DNA of 64,000 nt from Pseudomonas ceruminis (GTDB lineage Bacteria > Pseudomonadota > Gammaproteobacteria > Pseudomonadales > Pseudomonadaceae): NCBI RefSeq assembly GCF_021602025.1, contig NZ_BQHW01000026.1, positions 1 to 64,000 on the forward strand, written 5' to 3'. The stretch's first letter is position 1; each line of letters starts with the position of its first letter. Under the pieces are notes generated by a model. It had not been told where the DNA came from, did no database searches, and saw only the letters and a list, made by a program, of their open reading frames with translations. Positions 45,706-57,603 of this stretch are shown here, one piece after another. The position numbers were made by a program, and so were the translations under genes.

Positions 45706-46614
45706 ATGAGTGCCAAGGTAGTGGTGGTCGGTAGCCTCAACATGGACCTGGTGGCCCGTGCCCAGCGGCTGCCGCGTGCCGGCGAGACATTGGCTGGCGA
45801 AAGCTTCTTTACCGTCCCTGGCGGCAAGGGCGCCAATCAGGCGGTGGCGGTGGCGCGCCTGGGCGGTAGTGTGGCGATGGTCGGCAACGTCGGTGACGAT
45901 GCCTATGGCGAGCAGTTGCGCCAGGCGCTGGCCGTGGAAGGGGTCGATTGCCAGGCGGTGAGTGTATGCCCGGGGGTGTCCAGCGGCGTGGCGCTGATTA
46001 CCGTCGATGCCGCCAGCCAGAACTGCATTGTCATCATTCCGGGCGGCAACGGCCTGCTGACGCCGGCCTCCGCGCAGCGCTTCGATGCCTTGCTGCAGGC
46101 GGCCGAAGTGATCATCTGCCAGTTGGAAGTGCCCGCCGAGACCGTTGACTGGGTTCTTGCCAGGGGGCGTGAGCTGGGCAAGGCCGTCATCCTCAACCCG
46201 GCGCCCGCCACCGGTCCGCTGCCGCCTGGGTGGTTCGCCCATATCGATTACCTCATCCCCAACGAAAGCGAGGCCGAGGCGCTGACCGGGCAGCCGGTCA
46301 ATGACTTGGCCAGCGCCCGCCGCGCCGGTGAGCACCTGCTGCAGCTGGGCGCCGGCAAAGTCATCGTCACCCTGGGGGCACAGGGTGCGCTGTTCGTCAG
46401 CCGTGCGGGCAGCCGGCATTTCCCGGCACCCCAGGTTCAGGCACTGGACACCACGGCAGCCGGCGACACCTTCGTCGGTGGTTTCGCGGCAGCGCTGGTT
46501 CAGGGCCTGGAGGAGGGCGAAGCGATCACCTTCGGCCAGCGCGCCGCAGCGTTGTCCGTCACCCGCGCCGGCGCTCAGCCTTCGATCCCGACCCTGGCGG
46601 AGCTGACCCCATGA
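45706..46614 (+). CDS. rbsK: Ribokinase
   Basis: This 302-residue PfkB-family kinase makes ribose-5-phosphate. The N-terminal [14 protein letters not shown], the [15 protein letters not shown] motif and the C-terminal [17 protein letters not shown] with the catalytic Asp are present. Start ATG at 45706 after AAGGAA. It overlaps rbsD by 4 bp. Confidence 0.95.
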   Translation: MSAKVVVVGSLNMDLVARAQRLPRAGETLAGESFFTVPGGKGANQAVAVARLGGSVAMVGNVGDDAYGEQLRQALAVEGVDCQAVSVCPGVSSGVALITVDAASQNCIVIIPGGNGLLTPASAQRFDALLQAAEVIICQLEVPAETVDWVLARGRELGKAVILNPAPATGPLPPGWFAHIDYLIPNESEAEALTGQPVNDLASARRAGEHLLQLGAGKVIVTLGAQGALFVSRAGSRHFPAPQVQALDTTAAGDTFVGGFAAALVQGLEEGEAITFGQRAAALSVTRAGAQPSIPTLAELTP

Positions 46615-47009
46615 AAAAGACCGCGCTGCTGAACATTGCCCTGTCGCGGACCATTGCCGGGCTGGGCCATGGCGACATTCTGGTGATCGGTGATGCCGGG
46701 TTGCCGGTACCGCCAGGCGTCGAGCTGATAGACCTGGCCTTGACCCAAGGCATCCCGGACTTTGCCAGCGTGTTGCGCGCAATACTGAGCGAGATGCAGG
46801 TAGAGCGCCATGTGCTGGCCGAAGAGATGCAAAAGGTCGTACCGCCAGGGCTGATCGAAATCGAGCGGCTGCGCGGCAAGCTGGGCAAGCGTGAATGGCT
46901 GAGCCATGAGGAATTCAAGGTGCTCTCGCGCAGTGCCAGGGCTGTGGTGCGTACAGGTGAATGCCAGCCCTACAGCAACATTGCCCTGATATCCGGGGTG
47001 ACCTTCTAG
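46611..47009 (+). CDS. rbsD: D-ribose pyranase
   Basis: This 132-residue RbsD converts beta-pyranose to furanose ribose for the kinase. The catalytic His lies in [16 protein letters not shown], and the C-terminal [16 protein letters not shown] fits the family. Confidence 0.93.
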   Translation: MKKTALLNIALSRTIAGLGHGDILVIGDAGLPVPPGVELIDLALTQGIPDFASVLRAILSEMQVERHVLAEEMQKVVPPGLIEIERLRGKLGKREWLSHEEFKVLSRSARAVVRTGECQPYSNIALISGVTF

Positions 47010-47014
47010 AAGGC

Positions 47015-47069
47015 GAGGGCTACGCCCTCGTTCGCCGGCAAGCCGGCCATAGGGCCGCAATGCGGCCCT
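47015..47069. repeat. Cluster of three short hairpins after rbsD
   Basis: GAGGGC/GCCCTC, GCCGGC/GCCGGC and AGGGCCGC/GCGGCCCT follow one another. They may end the rbs transcript or be a decayed REP cluster. Confidence 0.5.
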
Positions 47070-47103
47070 GATTGATCCACCGCCAAGGCAACAGGAGTGC
47101 CCC

Positions 47104-48111
47104 ATGCTCAAACCCCTGCTACAAGGACTTACCCTCATGGCTGCAGCCGCTACCACTTCCCTCCAGGCCGCCCCCCGCGACCTGATCATCGACACCGACC
47201 CCGGTGCCGACGACGTGGTCGCGCTGTTTCTGGCCATGGCTTCACCCGATGAGCTGAACATTCGCGGCATCACCACCGTCGCCGGCAATGTGCGCCTGGA
47301 CAAGACCTCGCGTAACGCACGCCTGGCCCGCGAATGGGCTGGCCGCGAAGATATCCCGGTATACGCTGGGGCAGGGCGGCCGCTAGTGCGCACACCAATC
47401 TACGCCGCCGAGGTGCATGGCGAGGAAGGCCTGACCGGTGTGCAGGTGCATGAGCCGAAAAAGCCCCTGGCCCCGGGCAATGCCGTGCAATACCTGATCG
47501 ACACCCTGGGCGCTGCCGAGCCCGGCAGCATCACCCTTGCCATGCTCGGCCCGCAGACCAACCTGGCGCTGGCGCTCATTCAGCGGCCCGACATCGCCAA
47601 AGGCATCAAGGAAGTGGTAGTGATGGGCGGCGCCCACTTCAATGGCGGCAACATCACCCCGGGGGCGGAGTTCAACCTGTTCGCCGACCCCCATGCTGCC
47701 GAAGTGGTGCTGGCCAGCGGCGTGCCGTTGACCTACCTGCCGCTGGACGTCACCCACAAGCTGCTCACCAGCGATGCCCGGCTCAAGCAACTGGCAGCGG
47801 TGAACAACCACGTCAGCAAATTGGTGGTGGACATCCTCAACGCCTATGTCACCCACGACATGGACCTGTACGGCATGCCCGGCGGCCCGGTGCACGACGC
47901 CAGCGTCATCGCCTACCTACTCAAGCCTGAGTTGTTCAGCGGGCGGCGGGTCTACATGAGCATCGACAGTCGCGAAGGCCCGACGTTCGGCCAGACCGTC
48001 GCCGACTGGTACGGCGTGCTCAAGCGGCCCGCCAATGTACTGTGGATAGGCGAGGGTGACGCTCAGGGCTTTTTCGACCTGCTCAGCGCGCGTCTGGCTC
48101 GATTGCAATAG
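47104..48111 (+). CDS. Secreted nucleoside hydrolase
   Basis: This 335-residue inosine-uridine-type hydrolase releases ribose from nucleosides. It has an N-terminal signal peptide (hydrophobic LLQGLTLMAAAATTSLQAA) and the calcium-binding start IDTDPGADDVVALF. It could feed periplasmic ribose to the adjacent rbs transporter. It lies 94 bases after rbsD with a hairpin cluster between. Confidence 0.9.
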   Translation: MLKPLLQGLTLMAAAATTSLQAAPRDLIIDTDPGADDVVALFLAMASPDELNIRGITTVAGNVRLDKTSRNARLAREWAGREDIPVYAGAGRPLVRTPIYAAEVHGEEGLTGVQVHEPKKPLAPGNAVQYLIDTLGAAEPGSITLAMLGPQTNLALALIQRPDIAKGIKEVVVMGGAHFNGGNITPGAEFNLFADPHAAEVVLASGVPLTYLPLDVTHKLLTSDARLKQLAAVNNHVSKLVVDILNAYVTHDMDLYGMPGGPVHDASVIAYLLKPELFSGRRVYMSIDSREGPTFGQTVADWYGVLKRPANVLWIGEGDAQGFFDLLSARLARLQ

Positions 48112-48295
48112 CGGCGTGCGGCGTGTAGCGCTCGAACACCTGGTCGATGAAGCTGCGCGCCGCCTCACTGCCCAGGTCCCGTACCAGCAGGTCCAGGGCG
48201 ATCAGTACCAGCTCTTCTGGGGTGCTGGGGCTGTAGGCGCTTTGGCCCTCGGCCCATTTGACCTTGATGTCGGCGTCAATGCTGTGGTGGCTCAT
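48083..48295 (-). CDS. Hypothetical protein (70 aa)
   Basis: A 70-residue protein from the ATG at 48295 (MSHHSIDADIKVKWAEG). It is helical and slightly acidic. Its 3' end overlaps the nucleoside hydrolase by 29 bp on the other strand. Function unknown. Confidence 0.6.
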   Translation of the reverse strand: MSHHSIDADIKVKWAEGQSAYSPSTPEELVLIALDLLVRDLGSEAARSFIDQVFERYTPHAAIAIEPDAR

Positions 48296-48580
48296 GAAAG
48301 GCTCTCGTGTGGGGCCCGGGTGGAGGGGCGAACACCCGACCCTGGTGTTCGCAGCAGGCACTGTGCCTGCACTTCTTAAAGTAAATCATGACTTTGCGTC
48401 AATGGCCCTGCGACTTAAGAATAAAAAAACCGATGATGCAAACCAGGCGTGTGATGCAAAATCCGGTCACGATTGCCTTTCGCCTGTAGCGCCAAGTTCA
48501 GGCAGACTTGGGCGGTTTTGCAACAAATTCCTGGTGGAAGTGTCGGATCAGACAGTTCCCAGATCGATTTAGGAGGATTC

Positions 48581-48898
48581 ATGTTCCGTACCCGTGCTTC
48601 CCTGGCAACCCTGCTGGTCGCTGCTGTGCTGGCTGGTTGCAGCACTGGTGGCAACTCTGGTGCTGCCGCCCCGGCTGCATCCGCCGGCAACGATGGCCGC
48701 TGCGAGGCCGGTGGCGCCGACTTCGCCATCGGCAAGCAGGGCACTGCCGAGCTGCTCGAGCAAGCACGCAAGGCCAGCGGTTCGCAAATGGCGCGCATCC
48801 TCAAGCCGCACGATGTGGTTACGTTGGAATACCGCTCCGAGCGTTTGAACCTGAATGTGGATGAGCGTGGTGTGGTAACCCGCGTGAACTGCGGTTGA
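48581..48898 (+). CDS. Peptidase inhibitor I78-family lipoprotein
   Basis: This 105-residue lipoprotein has a signal MFRTRASLATLLVAAVLAGC with lipobox LAGC, a Gly/Ala linker, and an I78-like domain (DFAIGKQGTAELLEQARK, then PHDVVTLEYRSERLNLNVDERG). I78 proteins inhibit some serine peptidases. AGGAGGA precedes the ATG. Confidence 0.75.
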   Translation: MFRTRASLATLLVAAVLAGCSTGGNSGAAAPAASAGNDGRCEAGGADFAIGKQGTAELLEQARKASGSQMARILKPHDVVTLEYRSERLNLNVDERGVVTRVNCG

Positions 48899-48994
48899 TC
48901 ACAGTACCGGCAGCACTGCATCCGATGGGCTGCCTTTACGGATTGGATTAGTGTCCCGCTTTTTTAAGGCAGTCCAATTCCCACTCGAAGCCAT

Positions 48995-49025
48995 AAAAAA
49001 ACCCGCCACAAGGGCGGGTTTTTTT
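48995..49025. terminator. Bidirectional terminator
   Basis: AAAAAAACCCGCC and GGCGGGTTTTTTT around ACAAG form a symmetric hairpin that serves the cold-shock gene on the minus strand and the I78 gene on the plus strand. Confidence 0.85.
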
Positions 49026-49038
49026 ACAGCTATCCGAA

Positions 49039-49251
49039 TTACTCCGGACGAACCTGTGCAGCCTGCATGCCCTTCTGGCCGCGCTCGGCGACGAAGGAAA
49101 CAGTCTGGCCTTCTTTCAGGCTCTTGAAGCCGTCGGATTCGATGGCCTTGAAGTGTACGAACAGGTCGTCGCCGCCGCCTGCTGGGGTGATGAAGCCGTA
49201 GCCTTTCTCATCATTGAACCATTTGACGGTGCCTTGTTGGCGATTGGACAT
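49039..49251 (-). CDS. Cold-shock domain protein
   Basis: This 70-residue CSD protein has the RNA-binding motifs KGYGFITP (RNP1-type) and DLFVHF (RNP2). It binds single-stranded RNA/DNA as a chaperone. Pseudomonads have several cspA-like genes; which one this is cannot be told. A leader of at least 50 bases lies upstream. Confidence 0.92.
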   Translation of the reverse strand: MSNRQQGTVKWFNDEKGYGFITPAGGGDDLFVHFKAIESDGFKSLKEGQTVSFVAERGQKGMQAAQVRPE

Positions 49252-49411
49252 GGGTGAATCTCCAGAACATTTAGTTTTTCAGTGGTGCAATGTGGCCGAG
49301 GCTACGGAGCACGGACAACATCATAGTCTAATTCTGCGCATGTAGCGCCTTTTACCTTCGCAGGATACTGATCCAGGACAAATAATGCCTGCAAAGTAGC
49401 CCGCGCACGGG

Positions 49412-49714
49412 TCATTTCGGCTTGCAGGCGGCTTGTACCACACTCTGGGCCTTCTGCATCAGCTTGGCGTCCACGCCATCCTTGCTGTCGAGGTCTTCGA
49501 TTTCCTTGTCGGTGAAATTCTTTTTGATGGCTTGCGCGCCGCACGAGCAATGCTTGGTCGCGGTGGCGGCGTCGACGCCTTGAGCACCAGCTACTTGCTG
49601 GCACTGAGCCATGTAGGCCTTCTCCTTGCCAGGCGGGAAATCCCCTGCGTTGGCAGCCAGCGGCAGCAGCAGGGCGCTCGCGGCACACGCGGCGAGAAGA
49701 GACGTAAATCTCAT
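49412..49714 (-). CDS. Hypothetical secreted protein
   Basis: A 100-residue protein with signal peptide (MRFTSLLAACAASALLLPLAANA in pieces: basic start, long hydrophobic core, ANA site). The mature part has Cys in YMAQCQQVAG and KHCSCGAQAI, suggesting disulfides or metal. No family recognised. Confidence 0.65.
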   Translation of the reverse strand: MRFTSLLAACAASALLLPLAANAGDFPPGKEKAYMAQCQQVAGAQGVDAATATKHCSCGAQAIKKNFTDKEIEDLDSKDGVDAKLMQKAQSVVQAACKPK

Positions 49715-50048
49715 AACCAGACACTCCTTGGGTTAAGGTCTCATCAAGAGTAGGTTGCTTCCCAAAGTCTGATAGGAAATTTTCCGCGTTAGTTCACCCA
49801 AACGGCGTAATTTCCAAATATTTCTGCCTGCCGCCTAAGCTGCGTGCTAGCATGCCCGGCTTGCAGCTGCTCAGGTGCGGCTTGCAGCTATCTTTTTACT
49901 TTCCAGTCACTCAGGTCCCCCTGGCAAGCCGAAAGGCTTCTGCCACTGTGAGGCAGGCTTCCCGTGTGGAAGGCAGGTCGGATCTTGTACTGGCTCATCC
50001 CAACCCACGTGACCTTTGGTAGGGGTCACCACTAGGAGAGGAGGCGCC
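49715..50048 (+). promoter_or_regulatory. Gene-free leader region upstream of thrS
   Basis: About 330 bases without a gene. It holds a stretch of hairpin-forming sequence (GGCAAGCC/GGCTTCTGCC, GTGAGGCAGGCTTCC and GGTAGGGGTCACC). The last 30 bases hold the ribosome site AGGAGAGG. In enteric bacteria ThrS represses its own translation through a leader structure; something similar is possible but is not shown here. No T-box features are seen. Confidence 0.4.
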
Positions 50049-51971
50049 ATGCCCGTTATTACTCTTCCCGATGGCAGTCAACGCGCGTTTGATCACGCGG
50101 TATCCGTAGCCGATGTTGCCGCCTCGATCGGCGCTGGCCTGGCCAAGGCCACTCTGGCCGGCAAGGTCGATGGCAAGCTGGTCGACGCCTGCGACTTGAT
50201 CACCCACGATGCCACCCTGCAGATCATCACCCCTAAAGATGAAGAGGGACTGGAGATCATCCGTCACTCGTGCGCCCACTTGGTCGGCCACGCGGTGAAA
50301 CAGCTGTACCCGACCGCCAAGATGGTCATCGGCCCGGTCATCGACGAAGGCTTCTATTACGACATCGCCTACGAGCGCCCCTTCACCCCTGAAGACCTGG
50401 CTGCCATCGAAAAGCGCATGCAGGCGTTGATCGAGAAAGACTACGACGTGGTCAAGAAGATGACCCCGCGCGCCGAAGTCATCGAACTGTTCCAAGCCCG
50501 TGGCGAAGACTACAAGCTGCGCCTGGTCGAGGACATGCCCGATGAGCAGGCCATGGGCCTGTACTACCACGAAGAATACGTCGACATGTGCCGTGGCCCG
50601 CACGTGCCGAATACCCGCTTCCTCAAGGCCTTCAAGCTGACCAAGCTGTCCGGCGCCTACTGGCGTGGCGATGCCAAGAACGAGCAGCTGCAGCGTGTGT
50701 ACGGCACCGCCTGGGCTGACAAGAAGCAGCTGGCCGCCTACATCCAGCGCATCGAAGAAGCCGAAAAACGCGACCATCGCAAGATCGGCAAGCAGCTTGA
50801 CCTGTTCCACCTGCAGGAAGAAGCCCCAGGCATGGTGTTCTGGCACGCCAACGGCTGGACGGTTTACCAGGTGCTCGAGCAGTACATGCGTAAGATCCAG
50901 CGCGAAAACGGCTACCAGGAAATCAAGACGCCGCAGGTTGTCGACCGCATCCTCTGGGAGCGTTCCGGCCACTGGTCCAACTATGCCGAGAACATGTTCA
51001 CCACGTCGTCGGAAAACCGCGACTACGCGGTCAAGCCGATGAACTGTCCGTGCCACGTTCAGGTCTTCAATCAGGGCCTGAAGTCGTACCGCGACCTGCC
51101 GCTGCGCCTGGCCGAGTTCGGTGCCTGCCACCGTAACGAGCCGTCCGGTGCCCTGCATGGCATCATGCGTGTGCGCGGCTTCGTGCAGGATGATGCGCAC
51201 ATCTTCTGCACCGAAGATCAGGTGAAGAAGGAAGCTGCTGATTTCATCAAGCTCACCCTGGATGTGTACAAGGACTTCGGTTTCACTGACGTCGCCATGA
51301 AGCTGTCGACCCGCCCGGCCAAGCGCGTGGGCTCCGAAGAGCTGTGGGACCGTGCCGAAGGCGCCTTGGCCGACGCCCTGAACGAATCGGGCCTGGAGTG
51401 GGAATACCAGCCAGGCGAGGGCGCGTTCTACGGCCCGAAGATCGAGTTCACCCTGCGTGACTGCCTCGGCCGTAACTGGCAGTGCGGCACCCTGCAGTAC
51501 GACCCGAACCTGCCAGAGCGCCTGGACGCCAGCTACATCGCCGAAGACAACGCGCGCAAGCGCCCGGTGATGCTGCACCGCGCCATCCTCGGCTCGTTCG
51601 AGCGTTTCATCGGCATGCTCATCGAGCACTACGCCGGTGTGTTCCCAGCGTGGCTGGCACCGACCCAGGCGGTGGTCATGAATATCACCGACAAACAGGC
51701 CGATTTCGCCCTCCAGGTGGAAAAGGAACTGAACGGTAGCGGATTCCGTGCCAAGTCGGACTTGAGAAATGAGAAGATCGGCTTTAAAATCCGCGAGCAT
51801 ACTTTGCTCAAGGTCCCGTACCTTTTGGTTATAGGGGATCGCGAAGTCGAAACGCAAACCGTCGCAGTGCGTACTCGCGAAGGCGCAGACCTGGGCTCGA
51901 TGCCCGTCGCGCAATTCGCTGAGCTCCTGTCGCATGCGGTTTCCCGGCGTGGTCGCCAAGAATCGGAGTAA
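50049..51971 (+). CDS. thrS: Threonyl-tRNA synthetase
   Basis: This 640-residue class II synthetase has an N-terminal TGS domain ([16 protein letters not shown]), an editing domain with the HxxxH motif in [11 protein letters not shown], the catalytic core with [10 protein letters not shown] (zinc Cys) and RxE-type motifs, and a C-terminal anticodon-binding domain ([10 protein letters not shown] onwards). Start ATG at 50049 after AGGAGAGG. It heads the thrS-infC-rpmI-rplT-pheST block. Confidence 0.97.
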   Translation: MPVITLPDGSQRAFDHAVSVADVAASIGAGLAKATLAGKVDGKLVDACDLITHDATLQIITPKDEEGLEIIRHSCAHLVGHAVKQLYPTAKMVIGPVIDEGFYYDIAYERPFTPEDLAAIEKRMQALIEKDYDVVKKMTPRAEVIELFQARGEDYKLRLVEDMPDEQAMGLYYHEEYVDMCRGPHVPNTRFLKAFKLTKLSGAYWRGDAKNEQLQRVYGTAWADKKQLAAYIQRIEEAEKRDHRKIGKQLDLFHLQEEAPGMVFWHANGWTVYQVLEQYMRKIQRENGYQEIKTPQVVDRILWERSGHWSNYAENMFTTSSENRDYAVKPMNCPCHVQVFNQGLKSYRDLPLRLAEFGACHRNEPSGALHGIMRVRGFVQDDAHIFCTEDQVKKEAADFIKLTLDVYKDFGFTDVAMKLSTRPAKRVGSEELWDRAEGALADALNESGLEWEYQPGEGAFYGPKIEFTLRDCLGRNWQCGTLQYDPNLPERLDASYIAEDNARKRPVMLHRAILGSFERFIGMLIEHYAGVFPAWLAPTQAVVMNITDKQADFALQVEKELNGSGFRAKSDLRNEKIGFKIREHTLLKVPYLLVIGDREVETQTVAVRTREGADLGSMPVAQFAELLSHAVSRRGRQESE

Positions 51972-51976
51972 TGACT

Positions 51977-52522
51977 ATTAAGCGTGAAATGAGAAACGAT
52001 AAACGAGCTGCACCGAAGGCCCCGATCAACGAGAATATCTCGGCACGCGAGGTTCGGTTAATTGGCGCTGACGGCGAGCAGGTTGGCATCGTCTCGATTG
52101 ATGAAGCGCTTCGTATCGCTGATGAAGCGAAGCTGGATCTGGTGGAAATCTCTGCAGATGCGGTACCACCTGTCTGCAAGGTGATGGACTACGGCAAGCA
52201 CCTCTTCGAGAAGAAGAAGCAGGCCAACGAAGCCAAGAAAAACCAGAAACAGATCCAGATCAAAGAAATCAAGTTTCGTCCAGGGACGGAGGAAGGGGAT
52301 TACCAGGTAAAACTACGCAACCTGGTACGTTTCCTTACTGATGGGGACAAGGCCAAGATCTCTCTGAGATTCCGTGGCCGTGAGATGGCTCACCAGGAGC
52401 TGGGCATGGAGCTGTTGAAGCGGGTCGAAGCTGACCTCGCCGAATACGGCGCCGTTGAACAGCATCCGAAGATGGAAGGACGCCAGCTTATGATGGTCAT
52501 CGCCCCCAAGAAAAAGAAGTAA
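51977..52522 (+). CDS. infC: Translation initiation factor IF-3
   Basis: This 181-residue IF-3 has an N-terminal domain ([16 protein letters not shown]), a lysine-rich linker and a C-terminal domain ([11 protein letters not shown]). I place the start at ATT (51977): GGAG at 51965-51968 is 8 bases from it, but only 2 bases from an ATG at 51971, too close for initiation there. A rare AUU start on infC is known in E. coli and underlies autoregulation by IF-3. If the ATG is used, two residues (Met-Thr) precede. Confidence 0.93.
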   Translation: MKREMRNDKRAAPKAPINENISAREVRLIGADGEQVGIVSIDEALRIADEAKLDLVEISADAVPPVCKVMDYGKHLFEKKKQANEAKKNQKQIQIKEIKFRPGTEEGDYQVKLRNLVRFLTDGDKAKISLRFRGREMAHQELGMELLKRVEADLAEYGAVEQHPKMEGRQLMMVIAPKKKK

Positions 52523-52582
52523 TCTCCCGGGCACGGCAGGCCTGATGATTATGTGTAATTTTATCGAATGCGGAGTTCCAAC

Positions 52583-52777
52583 ATGCCAAAAATGAAAACC
52601 AAGAGCGGTGCTGCAAAGCGCTTCCTGAAGACCGCTACCGGCTTCAAGCACAAGCACGCTTTCAAGAGCCACATCCTGACCAAAATGTCGACCAAGCGTA
52701 AGCGTCAACTGCGCGGTGCCAGCTTGCTGCACCCGTCTGACGTGGCAAAAGTCGAGCGCATGCTGCGCGTACGTTAA
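52583..52777 (+). CDS. rpmI: Ribosomal protein bL35
   Basis: 64 residues, [18 protein letters not shown] and [11 protein letters not shown], exact family pattern. ATG at 52583 is preceded by GGAG. In the infC-rpmI-rplT operon, L20 usually represses its own operon. Confidence 0.95.
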   Translation: MPKMKTKSGAAKRFLKTATGFKHKHAFKSHILTKMSTKRKRQLRGASLLHPSDVAKVERMLRVR

Positions 52778-52805
52778 TTTCGGTCAAAGATAGAGGAAGT
52801 TACTC

Positions 52806-54289
<1,484 letters not shown>

Positions 54290-54320
54290 GCCCAATCGAC
54301 GCAATTTCTAGGAGAACAGC

Positions 54321-56702
54321 ATGAAATTCAGTGAACAGTGGCTGCGCGGTTGGGTAAACCCGCAAGTCTCCCGTGATGAACTGGTCGCCCGCCTGTCCAT
54401 GGCCGGCCTTGAAGTCGACAGCGTAACCCCCGCTGCCGGCCAGTTCAGCGGCATCGTCGTGGGCGAGATCCTCGCCACCGAACAGCACCCGGACGCCGAC
54501 AAACTGCGCGTCTGCCAGGTCAGCAACGGCCAGGAAACCTTCCAGGTGGTATGTGGCGCGCCGAACGCACGCCCCGGCATCAAGATCCCGTTCGCCATGA
54601 TCGGCGCCGAACTGCCAGGCGACTTCAAGATCAAGAAGGCCAAGCTGCGCGGCGTCGAGTCCTTCGGCATGTTGTGCTCGGCGGCCGAGCTGCAGATCAG
54701 CGAAGAGAACGACGGCCTGCTGGAACTGGCAGCCGATGCCCCGGTGGGTGAAGACATTCGCCAGTATCTGAACCTGGACGACGCCAGCATCGAGATCGGC
54801 CTCACCCCGAACCGCGGTGACTGCCTGTCCCTGGCCGGCCTGGCGCGCGACGTCAGCGCCCTGTACAACGTCCCGGTCACCCGCCCGGTAGTGCCTGCCG
54901 TGCCAGCCGCCCATGACGAAGTGCGCGCGGTCGACGTGTCCGCGCCGGCCGCTTGCCCACGCTACCTGGGCCGCGTCATCCGCAACGTCGACCTGAGCAA
55001 GCCGACCCCGCTGTGGATGGTTGAACGCCTGCGCCGCAGCGACGTGCGCAGCATCGACGCCGCCGTCGACATCACCAACTACGTGATGCTCGAGCTCGGC
55101 CAGCCGATGCATGCCTTCGACCTCGCCGAAATCAATGGCGGCATCCGCGTACGCATGGCCGAAGAGGGCGAGAAGCTCGTCCTGCTCGACGGCCAGGAAG
55201 TCGCGTTGCGCGCCGACACCTTGGTCATTGCCGACCACACCCGCGCCTTGGCCATCGCCGGCGTCATGGGTGGTGAGCACAGCGGCGTCAACACCAAAAA
55301 GACCCGCGACCTGTTCCTGGAAAGCGCTTTCTTCGAGCCAATTTCCGTCGCCGGCAAGGCCCGCTCCTACGGCCTGCACACCGATGCCTCGCACCGCTAC
55401 GAGCGCGGCGTCGACTCGCAGCTTGCCCGCGAGGCCATGGAGCGTGCTACCCAGCTGCTGCTGGACATCGTCGGCGGCGAAGCCGGCCCGATCGTCGAAG
55501 CCGTCAGTGAACAGCACCTGCCGCAAGTCGCACCGGTGACCCTGCGCGCCGAACGCATCACCCAGATGCTTGGCATGGAGCTGGACGCCGCCCAGGTCGA
55601 GCAGATGCTCAATGCCCTGGAGCTAACCACGACGGCGAACGGGGCAGGGCAGTGGACCGTCAATGTCCCGAGCCACCGCTTCGACATCAGCCTGGAAGTC
55701 GACCTGATCGAGGAGCTGGCCCGCCTGTACGGCTACAACAACCTGCCAGTTCGCTACCCGCAAGCCCGCCTGGCCCCGCAAGCCCGCCCGGAAACCCGTG
55801 GCGAGCTGCCGAACCTGCGCCGCCTGCTGGTCGCCCGTGGTTACCAGGAAGCCATCACTTACAGCTTCATCGACCCGAAACTGTTCGAGCTGTTCACCCC
55901 AGGCGTAGAGCCGCTGCTGCTGGCCAACCCCATCTCCAGCGACATGGCCGCCATGCGTGCGTCGCTGTGGCCGGGCCTGGTCAAGGCTTTGCAGCACAAC
56001 CTCAACCGCCAGCAAGACCGCGTGCGTCTGTTCGAGAGCGGCCTGCGCTTCGTCGGCCAGCTGGGCGACCTCAAGCAGCAACCGATGATCGCCGGCGTCG
56101 TCACCGGCAGCCGCCTGCCGGAAGGCTGGGCCAACGGTCGCGACAGCATCGATTTCTTCGACGTCAAGGCTGACGTGGAAGCCCTGCTGGGTTACTCCGG
56201 AGCCCTGAGCGACTTCACCTTCGTCGCGGGCAAACACCACGCCCTGCACCCAGGCCAGACTGCCCGCATCGAACGCGACGGCAAGGAAGTCGGCTACCTC
56301 GGCGCCCTGCACCCAGAGCTCGCCAAGGCCCTGGACCTGGACCGCCCGGTGTTCGTCTTCGAGCTGGTGCTCGGTGACGTGGTCGAAGGCCGCCTGCCGA
56401 AGTTCAGCGAACTCTCCAAGTTCCCGGAAACCCGTCGTGACCTGGCGTTGATCGCAGGACGTGATGTGGCTTCTAGTTCGGTGCTTGAAGTAATTCGTGA
56501 CAATGCAGGCGAATGGCTTACAGACCTCAGGCTGTTTGACGTCTACCAAGGTAAAGGCATTGATCCTGATAGAAAAAGCCTTGCCGTCGGCTTGACCTGG
56601 CAGCATCCATCGCGCACTCTTAACGACGATGAGGTGAACACTACCCTGCAAAACATCCTCACCTCGCTCGAACAAAGGTTGAACACCACGTTAAGGAAAT
56701 AA
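54321..56702 (+). CDS. pheT: Phenylalanyl-tRNA synthetase beta subunit
   Basis: This 793-residue subunit has an N-terminal tRNA-binding domain (about residues 40-150, [21 protein letters not shown]), B3/B4 editing domain, B5 domain, and the C-terminal FDX-ACB domain (about 700-790, [12 protein letters not shown]). Full length. Confidence 0.97.
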
Positions 56703-56706
56703 CGGC

Positions 56707-57009
56707 ATGGGTGCTCTGACGAAAGCTGAGATGGCCGAAAGGCTGTACGAGGAGCTGGGGCTTAACAAGCGTGAGGCCAAGGAGTTGGTCGAGCTGTTTT
56801 TTGAAGAAATTCGGCACGCACTTGAAGAGAACGAGCAGGTCAAGCTGTCCGGTTTCGGCAACTTCGACCTTCGCGACAAACGCCAGCGGCCGGGCCGCAA
56901 CCCCAAGACAGGGGAAGAGATCCCGATCACTGCACGGCGCGTCGTCACCTTTCGTCCAGGGCAGAAGTTGAAGGCCCGGGTTGAGGCCTATGCTGGAACC
57001 AAGCCATAA
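56707..57009 (+). CDS. ihfA: Integration host factor alpha subunit
   Basis: This 100-residue DNA-bending protein has the HU/IHF beta-arm [19 protein letters not shown] with the Pro that intercalates. IHF is needed by many phage integrases. It lies 4 bases after pheT. Confidence 0.97.
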
Positions 57010-57346
57010 CGACGAACTGCCCCCCATACCGGGCAAACGCTACTTCACCATCGGTGAAGTGAGTGAGTTGTGTGCCGTAAAGCCACACGTGCTGCGGTAT
57101 TGGGAGCAGGAGTTTCCTCAGCTCAACCCTGTGAAGCGGCGGGGGAATCGGCGGTATTATCAGCGCCAAGACGTGCTGATGATTCGCCAGATTCGTGCGC
57201 TGCTTTATGATCAGGGGTTTACCATTGGCGGGGCGCGGTTACGGCTCTCCAGTGATGAGGTGAAGGATGAATCGAGCCAGTACAAACAGCTGATTCGGCA
57301 GATGATTGTTGAGTTGGAGGATGTGTTGGTAGTGTTGAAGAAGTGA
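56990..57346 (+). CDS. MerR-family regulator
   Basis: This 118-residue protein has a MerR helix-turn-helix [23 protein letters not shown], the wing [13 protein letters not shown], and a C-terminal coiled coil. The effector Cys set of metal-sensing MerR proteins is absent. It overlaps ihfA by 20 bp, so translation is probably coupled; the ihfA-merR pairing is common in gammaproteobacteria. Ligand unknown. Confidence 0.88.
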
Positions 57347-57457
57347 CCTGTTAAGGGTGAATGGAATTTTTTTGAAAAAAAGCTTCCATTTATCAGGAGG
57401 TTAGGGTAAATTCTTCAACGTTCTCGGCACTATTGAGAACATGCTTCAAAGCCCAGT

Positions 57458-57534
57458 CGGGGCGTAGCGCAGCCCGGTAGCGCACTTGCATGGGGTGCAA
57501 GGGGTCGAGTGTTCGAATCACTCCGTCCCGACCA
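57458..57534 (+). tRNA. tRNA-Pro (anticodon GGG), likely prophage attachment site
   Basis: 77 nt with encoded CCA. Acceptor strands CGGGGCG and CGTCCCG pair (one G-U), anticodon loop ATGGGGT gives GGG. A phage integrase gene reads toward it from 57604, so the 3' half is the probable att site and attL of the second prophage. The other att copy is outside the window, so the exact core is not known. Confidence 0.93.
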
Positions 57535-57603
57535 TATATTTCAACGACTTAGCCACCTTCGGGTGGCTTTTTCGTTTTTGCATGTGGGGAGTTTTTCGGG
57601 ACT

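Noticed and set aside
49715-50048. T-box or ROSE-like riboswitch before thrS
   Set aside because: No T-box sequence, antiterminator or specifier loop is seen; only generic hairpins.
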